Shown piece by piece: positions 42,239-52,989 of a stretch of DNA of 64,000 nucleotides. A program made the translations under genes and the position numbers. Within the stretch, counting starts at the first letter, position 1. The number at the start of each line of letters is the position of its first letter. This DNA comes from Paulinella micropora (taxonomy: Eukaryota; Cercozoa; Imbricatea; Euglyphida): assembly GCA_009731375.1 (NCBI GenBank), contig BJOX01000183.1:134134-198133 (forward strand), given 5' to 3'. The notes under the pieces were generated by a model. It was not told the origin of the DNA and searched no databases. It was given only the letters and a program-made list of their open reading frames with translations.

Positions 42239-43420
42239 AGGCAGGCACCCCAGTATTCCCGGCCGAGGCTTGGCACCTCGTCAGGGACCACCTGGACTGG
42301 CACCCCGCGCTGGGGGTGGTCAGCCCCGGCTGGCACGGATTCCTGAACCAGCCGAAAGCCTGGGTGCGATTTCGCTGTGCGAAACTCCGCCTGGTCACTG
42401 ACGCCCAAGTTAGCGCTTTCCTGGCCTGGCCTGGCCAGGTCTGGAACGAGGCTGGAGTCCAGGTGACGTACCTCGTGCTGGACCGCGCGGTGCTACGCGC
42501 TTGGGGCGAGCGTTGGGGCGACCGGTGTTTGTCAAGCCTAGTAGACGAGGTACACATAAGCGACGACGACACCGGCAACCCCTGCCTCACAGACGAGGAT
42601 GTCTGTACGATGGTGACGGCCTTTCCCCAGATCAGGGCGCTCAACCTCAGCTCGCACCCCCGCGTCACGGAAGCAGGGTTCAGGCACTCCTGGCTGCAGA
42701 ACCTGCGGACGCTTAAGGTCTGTGAGTCCATGAACATCACAAACAACGCGCTGGCACACTTGAACGGGCTGCAGAACCTTAACGAGCTTAAATCTACCGC
42801 ACCTGCGGCGGCTCAAACTCAACAGGGTCACGGACGCAAAGCTGCAGCACTTGACAGGCATGCGCTCCCAGGAGCTAAGCCTCGCGTGTTGTTTTAATCT
42901 CTATGGGACCATACTGCTACCAGCGATGCCTAGCCTGCAAAAACTTGACCTCCGCTTATGTAGCGGGCTCACCCATGATACACTGTTGCAGGGGTTGAGC
43001 TCGCCGCGGGAGCCGGATCTCGCGAGCTGTACCCGCCTGCAGGGGCTGAAAAACCTACCACCGCTCTCCAGCTGAGGTCGAGCTTTCTCAGGCGGCCCAG
43101 ACTAGCCAAGTAGTGAAGTGAATCCTCCGGGAACTGTGTACAGAAGCTGAGGTCCAGTGTCCGCAGCCTGCGCAGCCCAGCCAAGTGCCTCAATGAATCG
43201 TCCGGGAGCGCCGCACAGTCGCCCAGGACGAGTGTCTCTAGGTTATTGTACGCAGCTCTCGGACGCTGCGCTGCAACACTGCTGGGGTCTGCCCGGAGTG
43301 CGGGAACTCAATATCCGAGGCTGTAGCCGGTTCAGTGCCGCAGCAATACAGCCAACACAACCTACCCATAGTTTGCGTGCTGCCTGGTTCGTAAGAGGTG
43401 TCCCCCCCGGCCCAAACTAA
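42239..43420 (+). CDS. Second LRR-family gene, frameshifted and with an inversion
   Basis: Matches the LRR gene at 31575 in domain order: FPAEAWHLVRDHLDWHPALG, WVRFRCAKLRLV, then LRR units (LRTLKVCESMNITNNALAHL, LQKLDLRLCSGLTHDTLL). Frame changes near 42792. A 171 bp segment, 43072-43242, is inverted. After it the LRR YCTQLSDAALQHCWGLPGV continues, ending at about 43420 in a non-LRR tail. The N-terminal exon is hidden by the C-tract and gap. Confidence 0.75.
43072..43242 (-). other. Inverted 171 bp segment holding two LRR units
   Basis: On the minus strand it reads LETLVLGDCAALPDDSLRHL, then LDLSFCTQFPEDSLHYLASL and LRKLDLS: exactly 57 codons. Turned back, both joins are in phase (Ser-Ser-Leu-Glu on the left, Leu-Ser-Tyr-Cys on the right). 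No inverted repeat of note is seen at the edges. Confidence 0.85.
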
Positions 43421-43799
43421 CAGGGATAAGGGCAGAACGTCATCTTGTTCCTACTGCGCGCACGTGTGCACCCTGGCGAGCTCCCCGCAGGCGCGCGCGA
43501 GCACGTCCATACGCAGATGGTCGGCAGGATGAGCACGGGCCGGAGCGCTACACGGCGGCATAAGGCCACCTGCGGTCGGCGGGTTTGGGCTACTTGCGGT
43601 TGGCGCTGATTACCAGGCAAAATCCGTAGCCAAGCGACTGTTGGTGGAGTAGTCTAGGACAATCCGCAGGGGCCGGCACCTGCTAGTTGCGGTTAGCGCT
43701 GATTAAAAGGACAATCCGCAGCGAAGCGACTGTTCGTGGAGTAAGCGGGGCGGCCGACGACCGCCCGCGCCAAGAGCGAGAGAGAGAGACAGGTGCGCC

Positions 43800-44190
43800 G
43801 GAATGATCTTAATACAGAAACAGTGGCCGCCGCGCGCGGGCTCGCGGGGCTCGCCGGAGGGGGGAGGGGGGGGGGGGGGGGGGGGNNNNNNNNNNTGGGG
43901 GCCGGCGCGGCCGGTTCGGGCGCAAAGTACTTGTCCAAGGGCTCGCTGGCTTGGTACACCTCTGGCACGGGGGTGCTCGGCCGCACCACCGGCGTCCCGG
44001 GAGGGGGGGCCGCCCTCCGGGCCAGGACGTCGGGGTGCGCCAGGGGTGTGCTGGCCGCAGCGCGCGCCCCCGCGGCGGCGGGCAGCCGCAACACGGCGGC
44101 GGCGTGCTCCTGCATCGCCTGCAGCTGGGCCTTGAGTGGTTGGGGCGCCGCCGGGGCGGCGTCCTCGGCGACGGAGCGGATCCTCTTCTT
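43800..44190 (-). CDS. Pro/Ala-rich host protein segment, unknown
   Basis: The minus frame reads RIRSVAEDAAPAAPQPLKAQ, then an Ala-rich helix, PLAHPDVLARRAAPPPGTP and VYQASEPLDKYFAPEPAAPA, before a Pro run and gap (43886-43895). Upstream the frame enters CTT/CGCTT repeats (Arg/Lys runs). GC content and codon choice fit the host genes nearby. Function is unknown; the exon could be longer. Confidence 0.4.
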
Positions 44191-44818
44191 CTTCCGCCTC
44201 TTCCCCCGCCTCTTCTTCCGCCTCTTCTTCCGCCTCTTCTTCCGCCTCTTCTTCCGCTTCTTCTTCCGCTTCTTCTTCCGCTTCTTCTTCCGCTTCTTCT
44301 TCCGCTTCTTCTTCCGCTTCTTCTTCCGCTTCTTCTTCTTCTTCTTCCGCTGCTTCTTCCTTTTCTTCCGCTTCTTCCTTTTCTTCCGCTTCTTCTTCCG
44401 CTTCTTCTTCCGCTTCTTCTTCCGCTTCTTCTTCCGCTTCTTCTTCCGCTTCTTCTTCCGCTTCTTCTTCCGCTTCTTCTTCCGCTTCTTCTTCCGCTTC
44501 TTCTTCTGCTTCTTCCTCTTCTTCCTCTTCTTCCTCTTCTTCCTCCTCCTCCTCCTCCTCCTGCTCTTCGTCTTTCTTTTTTCTTTTTTCTTCTGTCTTC
44601 TTTCTTCTTTCTTTCTTCCTTTCGTCCTTTCTTCCTTTCTTCCTTTCTTCCTTTCTTTCTTCCTTTCTTCCTTTCGTCCTTTCTTCCTTTCTTCCTTTCT
44701 TCCTTTCTTCCTTTCTTCCTTTCTTCCTTTCTTCCTTTCTTCCTTTCTTCCTTTCTTCCTTTCTTTCTTTCTTTCTTTCTTTCTTTTCTTTTCTTTCTTT
44801 TCTTTTCTTTCTTTCTTT

Positions 44819-44855
<37 letters not shown>

Positions 44856-45300
44856 TTTCTTCTTTCTTCTTTCTTCTTCTTCTTCTTCTTCTTCTTCTTC
44901 TTCTCCTTCTCCTTCTCCTTCTTCTTCTGCTGCTGCTGCTGCTTCTTCTTCTTCTTCTTCTTCTTCTTCTTCTTCTTCTTCTTCTTCTTCTTCTTCTTCT
45001 TCCCGTGTTGTTGTTGTTGTTGTTGTTGTTGTTTTGTTGTTGTTTTGTTGTTGCGGTTGTTGTTGTGGTTNNNNNNNNNNTTTCTTTTCTTTTCTTTCTT
45101 TCTTTTCTTTCTTTCTTTCTTTCTTTCTTCTTTCTTCTTTCTTCTTTCTTCTTCTTCTTCTTCTTCTTCTTCTTCTTCTTCTTCTTCTTCTTCTTCTTCT
45201 TCTTCTTCTTCTCGTGTTGTTGTTGTTGTTGTTGTTGTTGTTTTGTTGTTGTTTTGTTGTTGCGGTTGTTGTTGTGGTTGTTGTTGTTGTTGTTAAATTT
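44180..45300. repeat. CTT/CGCTT/CTTTC repeat block with GTT tails
   Basis: CTTCTTCCG units (44185-44515), TTCC/TTTC units (44580-44870), TTC (44875-45000) and a GTT block (45004-45070), then ten N (45071-45080). After the gap, a second TTTC-TTC-GTT series repeats the order seen before it (45081-45296), so the gap probably sits in a tandem duplication or an assembly overlap. Confidence 0.8.
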
Positions 45301-45379
45301 CATTAATAATAATTTAAACCGATGGCAAGATAGTGTGTGGCTAACGGCCTTAAATAATAAATGCCTCTCCAAGAGAAAA

Positions 45380-45496
45380 TGTTGTTGATGTTGTTGTTGT
45401 TGTTGTTGTTGTCATTGTTGTTGTTGTCGTTGTTGTTGTCGTCGTCGTCGCCGTTGTTGTTGTCGTCGTCGTCGCCGTCGTCGTCGTCGTCGTTGC

Positions 45497-45536
<40 letters not shown>

Positions 45537-45937
45537 CAATTTAATTAATATTCAATAACTAGTCGGAGTGTGGCTATCGACCAAATTAAATATAATATAA
45601 AATGCCACTCACAACACCGGCCGTCGTGACACCAGAGCTAGTTCATTGAGCTATAGGAGTTTAGGGATCAAAACAAAAATATAGAGAGAGGAGAAGGAAC
45701 AATAAAGTACTACAGCTGAACAACAACAGTAGATGAAAGGAAGTGTCGGCAAGGAGTGCTAGGAAGAGAATAAGACATAGAGTCAAAAAGTCAAGTCAAA
45801 GAGAGCTGAAGACGCAATCCATGCGCACGGGACAACGACGCCAGAGACACTGTCAGAGCCTGGAGGCGGTAGAAAGAAGTCGATGAGACTCCTAACCCCA
45901 CCGCCTAGTAAGTCATAGTTCATCGAAACTGTTGTTC

Positions 45938-45984
<47 letters not shown>

Positions 45985-46093
45985 CAATTTAATAATAATG
46001 GTAATAAAATTTAAACAAAGTAATTAAAATGTTGTTTTGTTTTGTTGTTGTTGTTGTTGTTGTTGTTCAATTTAATAATACATTTTAGCAAAC

Positions 46094-46130
<37 letters not shown>

Positions 46131-46650
46131 CACTTTAATAACAATGATAATAAAATTTAAGCAAAGTACTTAAAATGCAAGATGTTGTTCTTGTTGCTGT
46201 TGTTGTTGTTGTTGTTGTTGTTGTCGTTGTTGTCGTTGTTGTTGTTGTTGTTGTTGTTCTATTTATAATAATAGTAAAACTTAAACAAAGTGTTGTTGTT
46301 GTTGTTGTTGTTGTTGTTATATTTAATAATAATAGTAAAACTTAAACAAAGTGTTGTTGTTGTTGTTGTCGTCGTTCAATTTAATAATAATAAAATGTTG
46401 TTGTTGTTGTTGTTGTTGTTGTTGATCAATTTAATAATAAAATTTAAACAAAGTGTTTAAAATGCAAGATGGTGTGTGGCTACGGCCTTCATTTGCCACT
46501 TGTTGTTGTTGTTATTGTTGTTGTTGTTGTTGTTGTTGTTATTGTTGTTATTGTTATTGTTGTTGTTGCTGTTGTTTGTTGTTGTTGTTGTTGTTGTTGT
46601 GCTGTTGCTGCTGTTGTTGTTGTTGTTGTTGTTGTTGCTGGCTGGCCTGT
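45380..46650. repeat. Compound GTT minisatellite
   Basis: At least seven GTT runs separated by related AT-rich linkers of about 20-50 bp (CAATTTAATAATAA ... AAATTTAAACAAAGTG ... TTAAAATGCAAGATG). A GTGTGGCTA(A)CGGCCTT motif ending in AATGCC or TTGCCAC recurs near 45332, 45567 and 46471. A unique stretch, 45600-45900, has no gene I can support. Confidence 0.75.
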
Positions 46651-46782
46651 TGCAGTTGCAGGCTTTCAGCCCAAAATTGCATGACCAAGTGCAGATAATT
46701 TCATTGGGTAAGTAACACACAAGTAAGATGGCGTTATTCATGTACTGGCATCGTTCATATGTAGTTAGCTGCCATCAAAAGT

Positions 46783-47142
46783 CTAATAAATGACAGCGAA
46801 GTTTTCACTTAATTTTAATGTACGATTAAATTTATTTAAGTGATTACTTTGAAATTTATTTAAGTGATTACTTTTGGGTATGATGGTTCCTGCGTAGTAA
46901 GCATTCTGGCATCTAACCAGTAACTTTTTACCTAGTGCCTCCGGCCCGAAATTCTTTTGGTAAAAGGGCGGTGTCAGCGTGCTTAACGCTAATCCCTTTT
47001 TTTTGAACGCTTGGTGTTCAGAGGTGGACCTGCCTCCGTTTTCGGTTCTGTTCGTTCTCCACCCAGCTGTTCTTTCACAGTTTTTATGTTCATAGGGGAA
47101 CCTGATGTTTCTTCGCCACCATGATGCGAAACCCGCGTTCAC
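46783..47142 (-). other. Unassigned 119-residue frame next to PLV copy 2
   Basis: The frame includes NCERTAGWRTNRTENGGRST, ALSTLTPPFYQKNFGPEALG and a doubled SNHLNKF from a tandem 22 bp repeat at 46830-46873. I cannot match it to a family, and it has no good start. It lies between host repeats and the virus. Confidence 0.25.
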
Positions 47143-47445
47143 AACTACTATAGGTATTACTATAGGACACTTATCTTTATATTTATATGTATAAATTTAG
47201 CTCATTTCGCCATTTTTCGCTCTCCTATTAATCAACCAAAACTAGCAAAACTAGAAAATCGCACTTTTTCACAAACTATTAATACAAGGCTTCGTTATCA
47301 CACTTTTCTTATTCTTTCTCGGTGTCCTGAACCCCCTTATCTTTTTCCAAAAAAAAAATGTGCTCTGTATTGAAAGTTGGTAAATAAAAGAATAAATATT
47401 ATTTAAAGAAATGAAATATTATATTACATATATAAATAATATACG
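47143..47445. other. AT-rich region at the left edge of PLV copy 2
   Basis: Composition changes here from host-like to AT-rich. The viral left end probably lies within it, but no terminal repeat can be identified because the other end is outside the window. No gene is seen. Confidence 0.35.
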
Positions 47446-47682
47446 ATGGGTAGAACCAAAGTATTTACAGACGAAGAAATCAGGCAAAGGAATTCAGAAC
47501 GAATGAGAATTTATAATATAAAAAACAAAGAGAAAGCACAGCAGAGGGCTAAGGACTACTACTACAAGAACAAGGATGTTATATTGAAGAAAGCAAAGGA
47601 GAAAAGGGAAAAGGAGAAGGTTGACCTCGCAAGGATGAAACAACTCCAGAGGCTCGTTGAAGGACTAAATATCGCCCTATGA
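47446..47682 (+). CDS. Small basic Lys/Arg-rich protein, PLV copy 2
   Basis: A 78-residue protein, MGRTKVFTDEEIRQRNSER then YYYKNKDVILKKAKEKRE and a short Leu-rich end. High Lys/Arg content and helix propensity suggest nucleic-acid binding, as for many small viral basic proteins. The homologous position is missing from copy 1. Good TATA-like AT-rich sequence precedes it. Confidence 0.6.
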   Translation: MGRTKVFTDEEIRQRNSERMRIYNIKNKEKAQQRAKDYYYKNKDVILKKAKEKREKEKVDLARMKQLQRLVEGLNIAL

Positions 47683-47797
47683 AAAATGATATAAATTTTA
47701 TGTTAAGGATATAATATATATTGGTATATAGATAAAATATATATGTCTATATAGATATATTTATTTTATTTTTGAAAAATCAAAACCCTAATATAAC

Positions 47798-50700
47798 ATG
47801 TCAAGCATAGACTACGGGGGGCAAACTTGGAACCTTGACAGGCTCGCTGAACAGGGCATACAATTTCAAATACGGCAAAACAAACTCTATGTTAAAAAAC
47901 CAAACGGCAGGAGGTTTTACGACATAACAACACCAAGAGGGGCACTACCAAACCCTGAGCAGTATGTAATGCCCGACAGAAAACAAAGGGAAATAAAAGA
48001 GAGGAAAAGGGAAGAACCAAATGTCATAGACTTCAATGGTTTTAAATTAATACGACAAGACATAAAACACAATTTACCAGTGGGGCAGTCATTGTATAAT
48101 GTAAAAATCAATAAAAGATTTTCTCAAAAGATTAAAAAGTTTTCGTTGGAAGACATTATAAAAATGATAGGCACAATCGTGGATGATTTTAAGTCTTTAT
48201 ATAATCCGACAAAATACAAGTAAGGATATCGGCTATTCCAGAGTCGTGGAATGTGCAAACAAAAAATGAACTCGTAAAAGTAAAAGACTTTGACTTACAA
48301 GACATATTAGAAAGACTTACAAAGATTTTACAATCAAACGACGAAGTGTGGATGGATGAGGAAGGGGCAACAATGGAATCAATTGATTTCAATTTTATGG
48401 GAGTAAGGATGCCTGAGGGAGGGGCTAGATTGAAAGCAATAACACAGGAGGACATTTACAAAAAGAAAGGAGTGATACAAATAAACAACGACGACAACAT
48501 ATGTCTGGCAAGGGCTATCGTTGTGGCAACAGCCAAGATAGAGAAACACAACAAATACGAATAAATAAGGAAGGGTCGCAGGATACAGGACGAACTGGCA
48601 AATACATTACACGAGGAGGCCGGTGTCATAAAAGATTTATGTGGCCTCCCTGAGGTAGATGTGTTTGCCAGTCATATAAAATACAACATAGCAATTGTTG
48701 AATTTCCAGACAAGATAATATATAAAACTGAATTCAAAGATGAAAAGGAACAACTATACAAACATATATACATACTCAAAACCAAAAACCATTACGACAC
48801 TATAACAAGTATGAAAGCCTTTCTATCAAAACAAAACTTTTGCGAGCAGTGTATGAAAGGTTATGAGCATAATCATTCCTGTGTGGCGAAATGTAATATA
48901 TGTCTTACGGATGGATGTAAGGGGTATAACAACATAACAAAATGGAAACAATGCGAAAAATGTAACCGTAAATTTCCAAATGATGAATGCTTCAACAATC
49001 ACAGCACAAGCACTTGTGAAACAAAAAAGAAATGTCTTAACTGCTCTAAGACCTACACAGGCGAACATAAGTGCGGTTATGACAAATGTAAAAATTGTAA
49101 AATCCTACAACCATTTGAGCATAGGTGTAATATGAAACAAAAAGAAATACATAAGCCCTCTGATAAATATGTGTTCTTTGATTTTGAGGCAACGCAAGAG
49201 ACAGGCACACATATCATTAACCATTCAGAGAGCCAGTATTTCACAGACAGCACACCCATCATACACAAAAACATAGACGAGTTTTGTAATTGGGCGTTTG
49301 GCAATCAACACAAGGACTTCACATTCATAACACATAATGCGAGAGGTTATGATTGTCAATTCGTGCTTAAATGGTTGATTGAAAAAGGCATTTCACCATT
49401 TGTCATATATCAAGGGGGTAAGATTATGATGATGGCTGTGGGTAAGATTAGATTTATTGATAGTCTTTCTTTCCTAACTATGCCCCTGTCTGATTTCCCT
49501 GAGACTTTTGGTTTAGATGAATTAAAGAAAGGATTTTTCCCTCACTTCTTCAATACTCAGGCAAATCAAAACTATGTAGGGGCAATACCAGACAAGGACT
49601 ATTACGGCTACAACACATTTTCAAAACATAAACGACAAGAATTTCTGAAATGGTATGAAGAACAAAATGTAGTGTTTGATTTCAAAAAAGAAATGGAAGC
49701 ATATTGTCATAGTGATGTGGATATATTGAGAAGGGGGTGTATGAAATTTAGAGAGAGTTTTCTAGAATTCGGCATAGACCCATTCCAATACACAACTATC
49801 GCATCTACCTGTATGGCTTTATATAAAGCAATTTATATGCCGACAGATAGCATAGCAGTCATTCCAACACACAGAACAGACAAAGCAAAAACGAGCCGTA
49901 TGTGTGTGGAGTGGCTATCATACAGAGAGAAGAAAGACAATACAACCATACAGTACGGATTAAATGGAAAAGAAAAAATGATACATTTAAAAGGTGCTGG
50001 TAAGGCATACTTAGACGGATATGACCCGAAGACAAAAACGGCATATGAGTTTCACGGGTTTTACTGGCACGGCTGTCCTGAGTGTTATGACGGCAATCAA
50101 ATGAATAAAGAGCAATCTGTTAATAAGACATTTGGACAATTATACAAGGAAACGAAACGACGGGAAACTTTAATAAAGCAACACGAGGAAGTTAATAATT
50201 TAATAACAATATGGGGTTGTAAGTGGAACAGAATACGAGTGAGGCAGGAATTCAAAAGGAACATAGAAGAGACATTAATGGAGCAAGAGACAATCAACCC
50301 ACGACACGCGATGTTTGGGGGAAGGACAAATGCTCTATCTTTATATTGGAGGGCAATGAATGAACAACAATACGCCAAATACATCGACATATGCTCCCTC
50401 TATCCGTCTGTTATGTTTTATGACCCCTACCCTCTCGGACATCATAAGGTAATCAAAAACACACATGCATTACAAATGATAAAGCAAAAGACAGCATTTG
50501 GATTAGTTAAAGTAAAAATGCTACCGCCTAGGGGACTAATTCACCCTGTCCTACCCTGTCAAGATAGAGGAAAGATGATGTATTATTTATGTAATAAGTG
50601 TGGAAAGGAAAACCTACAAGACAAATGCGAGCACAACGACACAGATAGGGCACTCACAGGCACTTGGGCAACACCACTCATTTATAAAGCAATGGAAAAA

Positions 50701-51768
50701 GGTTATAATATCATTAAAGTTTATGAGGTGTGGCACTGGGAACAACAGACAACAACACTATTCAAAGACTACATAAAAACCTTTCTACAAGTAAAGCAAG
50801 AGGCAAGTGGCTACCCGTCAAATGTGGAAACGGAGGAACAAAAAGACAATTACATAAAGGACTATGAGGAAAAGATGGGTATTAAGTTGGACAAAAGCAA
50901 AATAGAAAAGAATGAAGGAAGGAGGGCAGTCGCAAAACTATGTCTGAATTCTCTGTGGGGAAAGTTTGGACAACAAAGCAACAAGACACAGACGACAATC
51001 GTCAGGAGTGAGGCAGAATTATACAAAATACTAAATGACAAAGACATAAACGAAATCTCAATCAATATGATAAATAAAGAATGCCTTGAACTATCCTACA
51101 ATCTACACCCCGAAAAAGTGTCAGACCCTTACAACACAAACATATGTGTGGCTTTATTCACAACAGCACACGCACAAATGAGATTGTATGATATGATGGA
51201 TAGATTGGGAGACAGGGTATTATATCACGACACAGACAGCATAATATATTCAGTTGATGAAAAACAAGGACAGACAACAATACCGACAGGCGACTTATTA
51301 GGACAATGGACAGACGAACTAATAGACAAAAAGACAAAAGTAAGCAGAAAGATAACTACATTTGTGGGCTCGGGGCCAAAGTCCTACGGCTACATACTAA
51401 ACGACGGTACTACAAAAATGAAACTGAAAGGCTTCTCAATGAACTACGACACTTGCAGGAAACTGAACTTGGTAAATATGTTTAGTGTGATAAGCAATGG
51501 TCTGGGAATAAAGGACGAAGAACTATCAAAGAAAGCATATGAGGAATTAGAAGCATTATTGGAGACAGAAGGAGAAAAGCACATAGCAAAGAATGTGGCT
51601 GAGAATGGAAATGTAGCAATACACAACCACAGCAAAATTACGAGGAACAAAAAAGACAAAACGATTACCTCCGAACATTTGAAAAAGATATTCTCATTTA
51701 CTTACACAAAAAGAGTCATACAGCCGATTAAAGAGAACCATATCTCTACACTGCCTTACGGATTTTAA
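47798..51768 (+). CDS. pPolB: Protein-primed DNA polymerase B, PLV copy 2
   Basis: The main frame is 48661-51768 (1035 codons). In order: Cys/His-rich zinc-binding stretch (CEQCMKGYEHNHSCVAKCNI onward), Exo I FFDFEATQ, Exo II THNARGYDCQFVLKW, Exo III YCHSDVDILRRG, an inserted segment with YEFHGFYWHGCPEC, Pol motif A YIDICSLYPSVM, motif B KLCLNSLWGKFGQ and motif C YHDTDSIIYS. The first part, 47798-48564, is typical of the N-terminus of polinton polymerases (GVIQINNDDNICLARAIVV) but is broken by a one-base loss near 48221 and a TAA at 48562-48564. If not sequencing errors, these inactivate the long form, while an in-frame downstream start could still give the catalytic core. Confidence 0.9.
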
Positions 51769-51840
51769 AAGGCATATTGAAAGTTGTTAAAATAAATAAT
51801 TAATTTTTTCAATAAATTTTTTACCAGTCTATATATACCA

Positions 51841-52122
51841 ATGACTACCCTTACCAGCGAGAAGTTTGAGAAACTCTCTATTGAAAATAAAAAAGAAACA
51901 TTTTCTCTTACCGATGTTAAAAAGATAATTACTGACGAAATCCAAATGATTGAAAATGCGCGGGCAGGCAAGCCAAAGGATACTTTTCCATTTGGTAAAT
52001 ATCGTGGCAAGAAAATTCAAGATGTAGCGGTTATTGATAAGCCATATCTTGAATGGGTTATGAAACAGCCGTGGTTTGAAAAATTTACTGACATTAAAAG
52101 TGAAGTAAAAAAATACATCTGA
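51841..52122 (+). CDS. ExoX C-terminal-like small protein, PLV copy 2
   Basis: A 93-residue intact homologue of 5727-6014: FPFGKYRGKKIQDVAVIDKP then YLEWVMKQPWF. The TCTATATATACCA leader is conserved. Its stop codon TGA overlaps the first base pairs of a double-hairpin element at 52121. Confidence 0.7.
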   Translation: MTTLTSEKFEKLSIENKKETFSLTDVKKIITDEIQMIENARAGKPKDTFPFGKYRGKKIQDVAVIDKPYLEWVMKQPWFEKFTDIKSEVKKYI

Positions 52123-52258
52123 TATTCGTAAATCCACACTCCCGCTACCGCTCCCGTGTGTTTTACGAACATCGTCTCCATTAATTTTTTTAAAAATTTT
52201 TATAGATGTTTTAGAATAAGCGAGAGTGCGACAGCACGAAGAGCAATTCTAAAATATC
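52121..52258. repeat. Double-hairpin element between the two ExoX-C-like genes
   Basis: First half 52121-52174 (GATATTCGTAAA ... TTTACGAACATCG around CACACTCCCGCTACCGCTCC), spacer of about 30 bp beginning TCTCCATTAAT, second half 52205-52258 (GATGTTTTAGAAT ... ATTCTAAAATATC around GTGCGACAGCAC). It lies between the stop of one gene and the ATG of the next (52260). Copy 1 has a short AT-rich spacer in the same place, so this is a copy-specific insertion. Confidence 0.8.
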
Positions 52259-52259
52259 A

Positions 52260-52682
52260 ATGACAGACCTGAGCACCAAGCAGGACTACTTGAATGAAAT
52301 TGAAAAATGGAACCTTGATGTTTCTATTAAGAAACCCACTATTAAATGGACTAAGCCTGACATTGTTTCTTTTTATGAGCAATATAAACCACGTGATGAC
52401 AATGTTAAAGTAGTTATGCAAGATAAATCAACATTTGCTATAACGGACGAAGAAGAAAGCACTCCTTTTACGACTGCTGATTTAAAAGAAACGGGGATTA
52501 CTGAAATAAAGGCTAAGGTCGGCGAAGAGATAGAGAATGCTACATGTACAGAAGAAGGTTGTATATTAAAGAATAACCAGCAAAATGAAACTGATATTTT
52601 TCTTCAATATGGTAAGTATAAAAAAATGAAAATTGAAGATGTCGCTAAGATTGACAAACCATACCTTGAATATTTAATTTAA
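52260..52682 (+). CDS. Second ExoX-C-like protein, PLV copy 2 (truncated)
   Basis: A 140-residue frame: MTDLSTKQDYLNEIEKWNLD, a TKPDIVSFYEQYKPRDD segment, an acidic middle, then FLQYGKYKKMKIEDVAKIDK and PYLEYLI before TAA. Copy 1 has CAA at this codon and continues Gln-Gln-Pro-Tyr-Phe, so copy 2 is cut short inside the domain by a C to T change. The domain is a paralogue of that in the gene before it. Confidence 0.75.
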   Translation: MTDLSTKQDYLNEIEKWNLDVSIKKPTIKWTKPDIVSFYEQYKPRDDNVKVVMQDKSTFAITDEEESTPFTTADLKETGITEIKAKVGEEIENATCTEEGCILKNNQQNETDIFLQYGKYKKMKIEDVAKIDKPYLEYLI

Positions 52683-52762
52683 CAACCTTATTTTAATAAC
52701 AAAGATGCGGTAAAAAATATTTGTGATGATATTACATTGTCTGCCACTAAATTTTTTTTGCT

Positions 52763-52979
52763 TTACCAATCCTCTATAAAATTAGCGATAATATTGACAT
52801 TTCCATTATTTGCTGTAGTTGAAACCGATTTCTGTGTAAGAGTTAATACATCACTTGGATACAAATAAATATCATAATTTCTTAGATTGATTTGTTGCGT
52901 TGAATTAGCATTAACATAAATTTTAAAAATTGTTGTTCCGTTGGCGATGGCAGTCGCTGTTGTGTCAGTACCAACTATT
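52763..52979 (-). pseudogene. Orphan C-terminal piece of the lectin-like virion gene
   Basis: The minus frame reads TTIFKIYVNANSTQQINLRN, YDIYLYPSDVLTLTQ and NVNIIANFIEDW, a diverged second copy of the last 70 residues of the protein at 53204-54433. Ten N at 52980-52989 and hairpin elements follow. In copy 1 the only copy of this gene end resembles this piece more in its flank, suggesting that the original 3' end was displaced by a duplication. Confidence 0.65.
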
Positions 52980-52989
52980 NNNNNNNNNN

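Noticed and set aside
43693-45372. A 559-residue Lys-rich protein (minus) and 450-530-residue Phe/Ser-rich proteins (plus)
   Set aside because: Most is CTT/CTTTC repeat; only the Pro/Ala-rich part at about 43800-44190 minus has non-repetitive sequence.
45920-46480. CRISPR-like array of GTT runs and linkers
   Set aside because: The linkers are related to each other, not unique, and the repeat is a trinucleotide.
47143-47445. Terminal inverted repeat of PLV copy 2
   Set aside because: The other end is outside the window, so no arm can be matched.
48208-48240. A 22 bp mini-intron (GTAAGG ... TTCCAG) that could repair the polymerase frame
   Set aside because: Removing it leads to a stop soon after, so a one-base loss explains the shift better.
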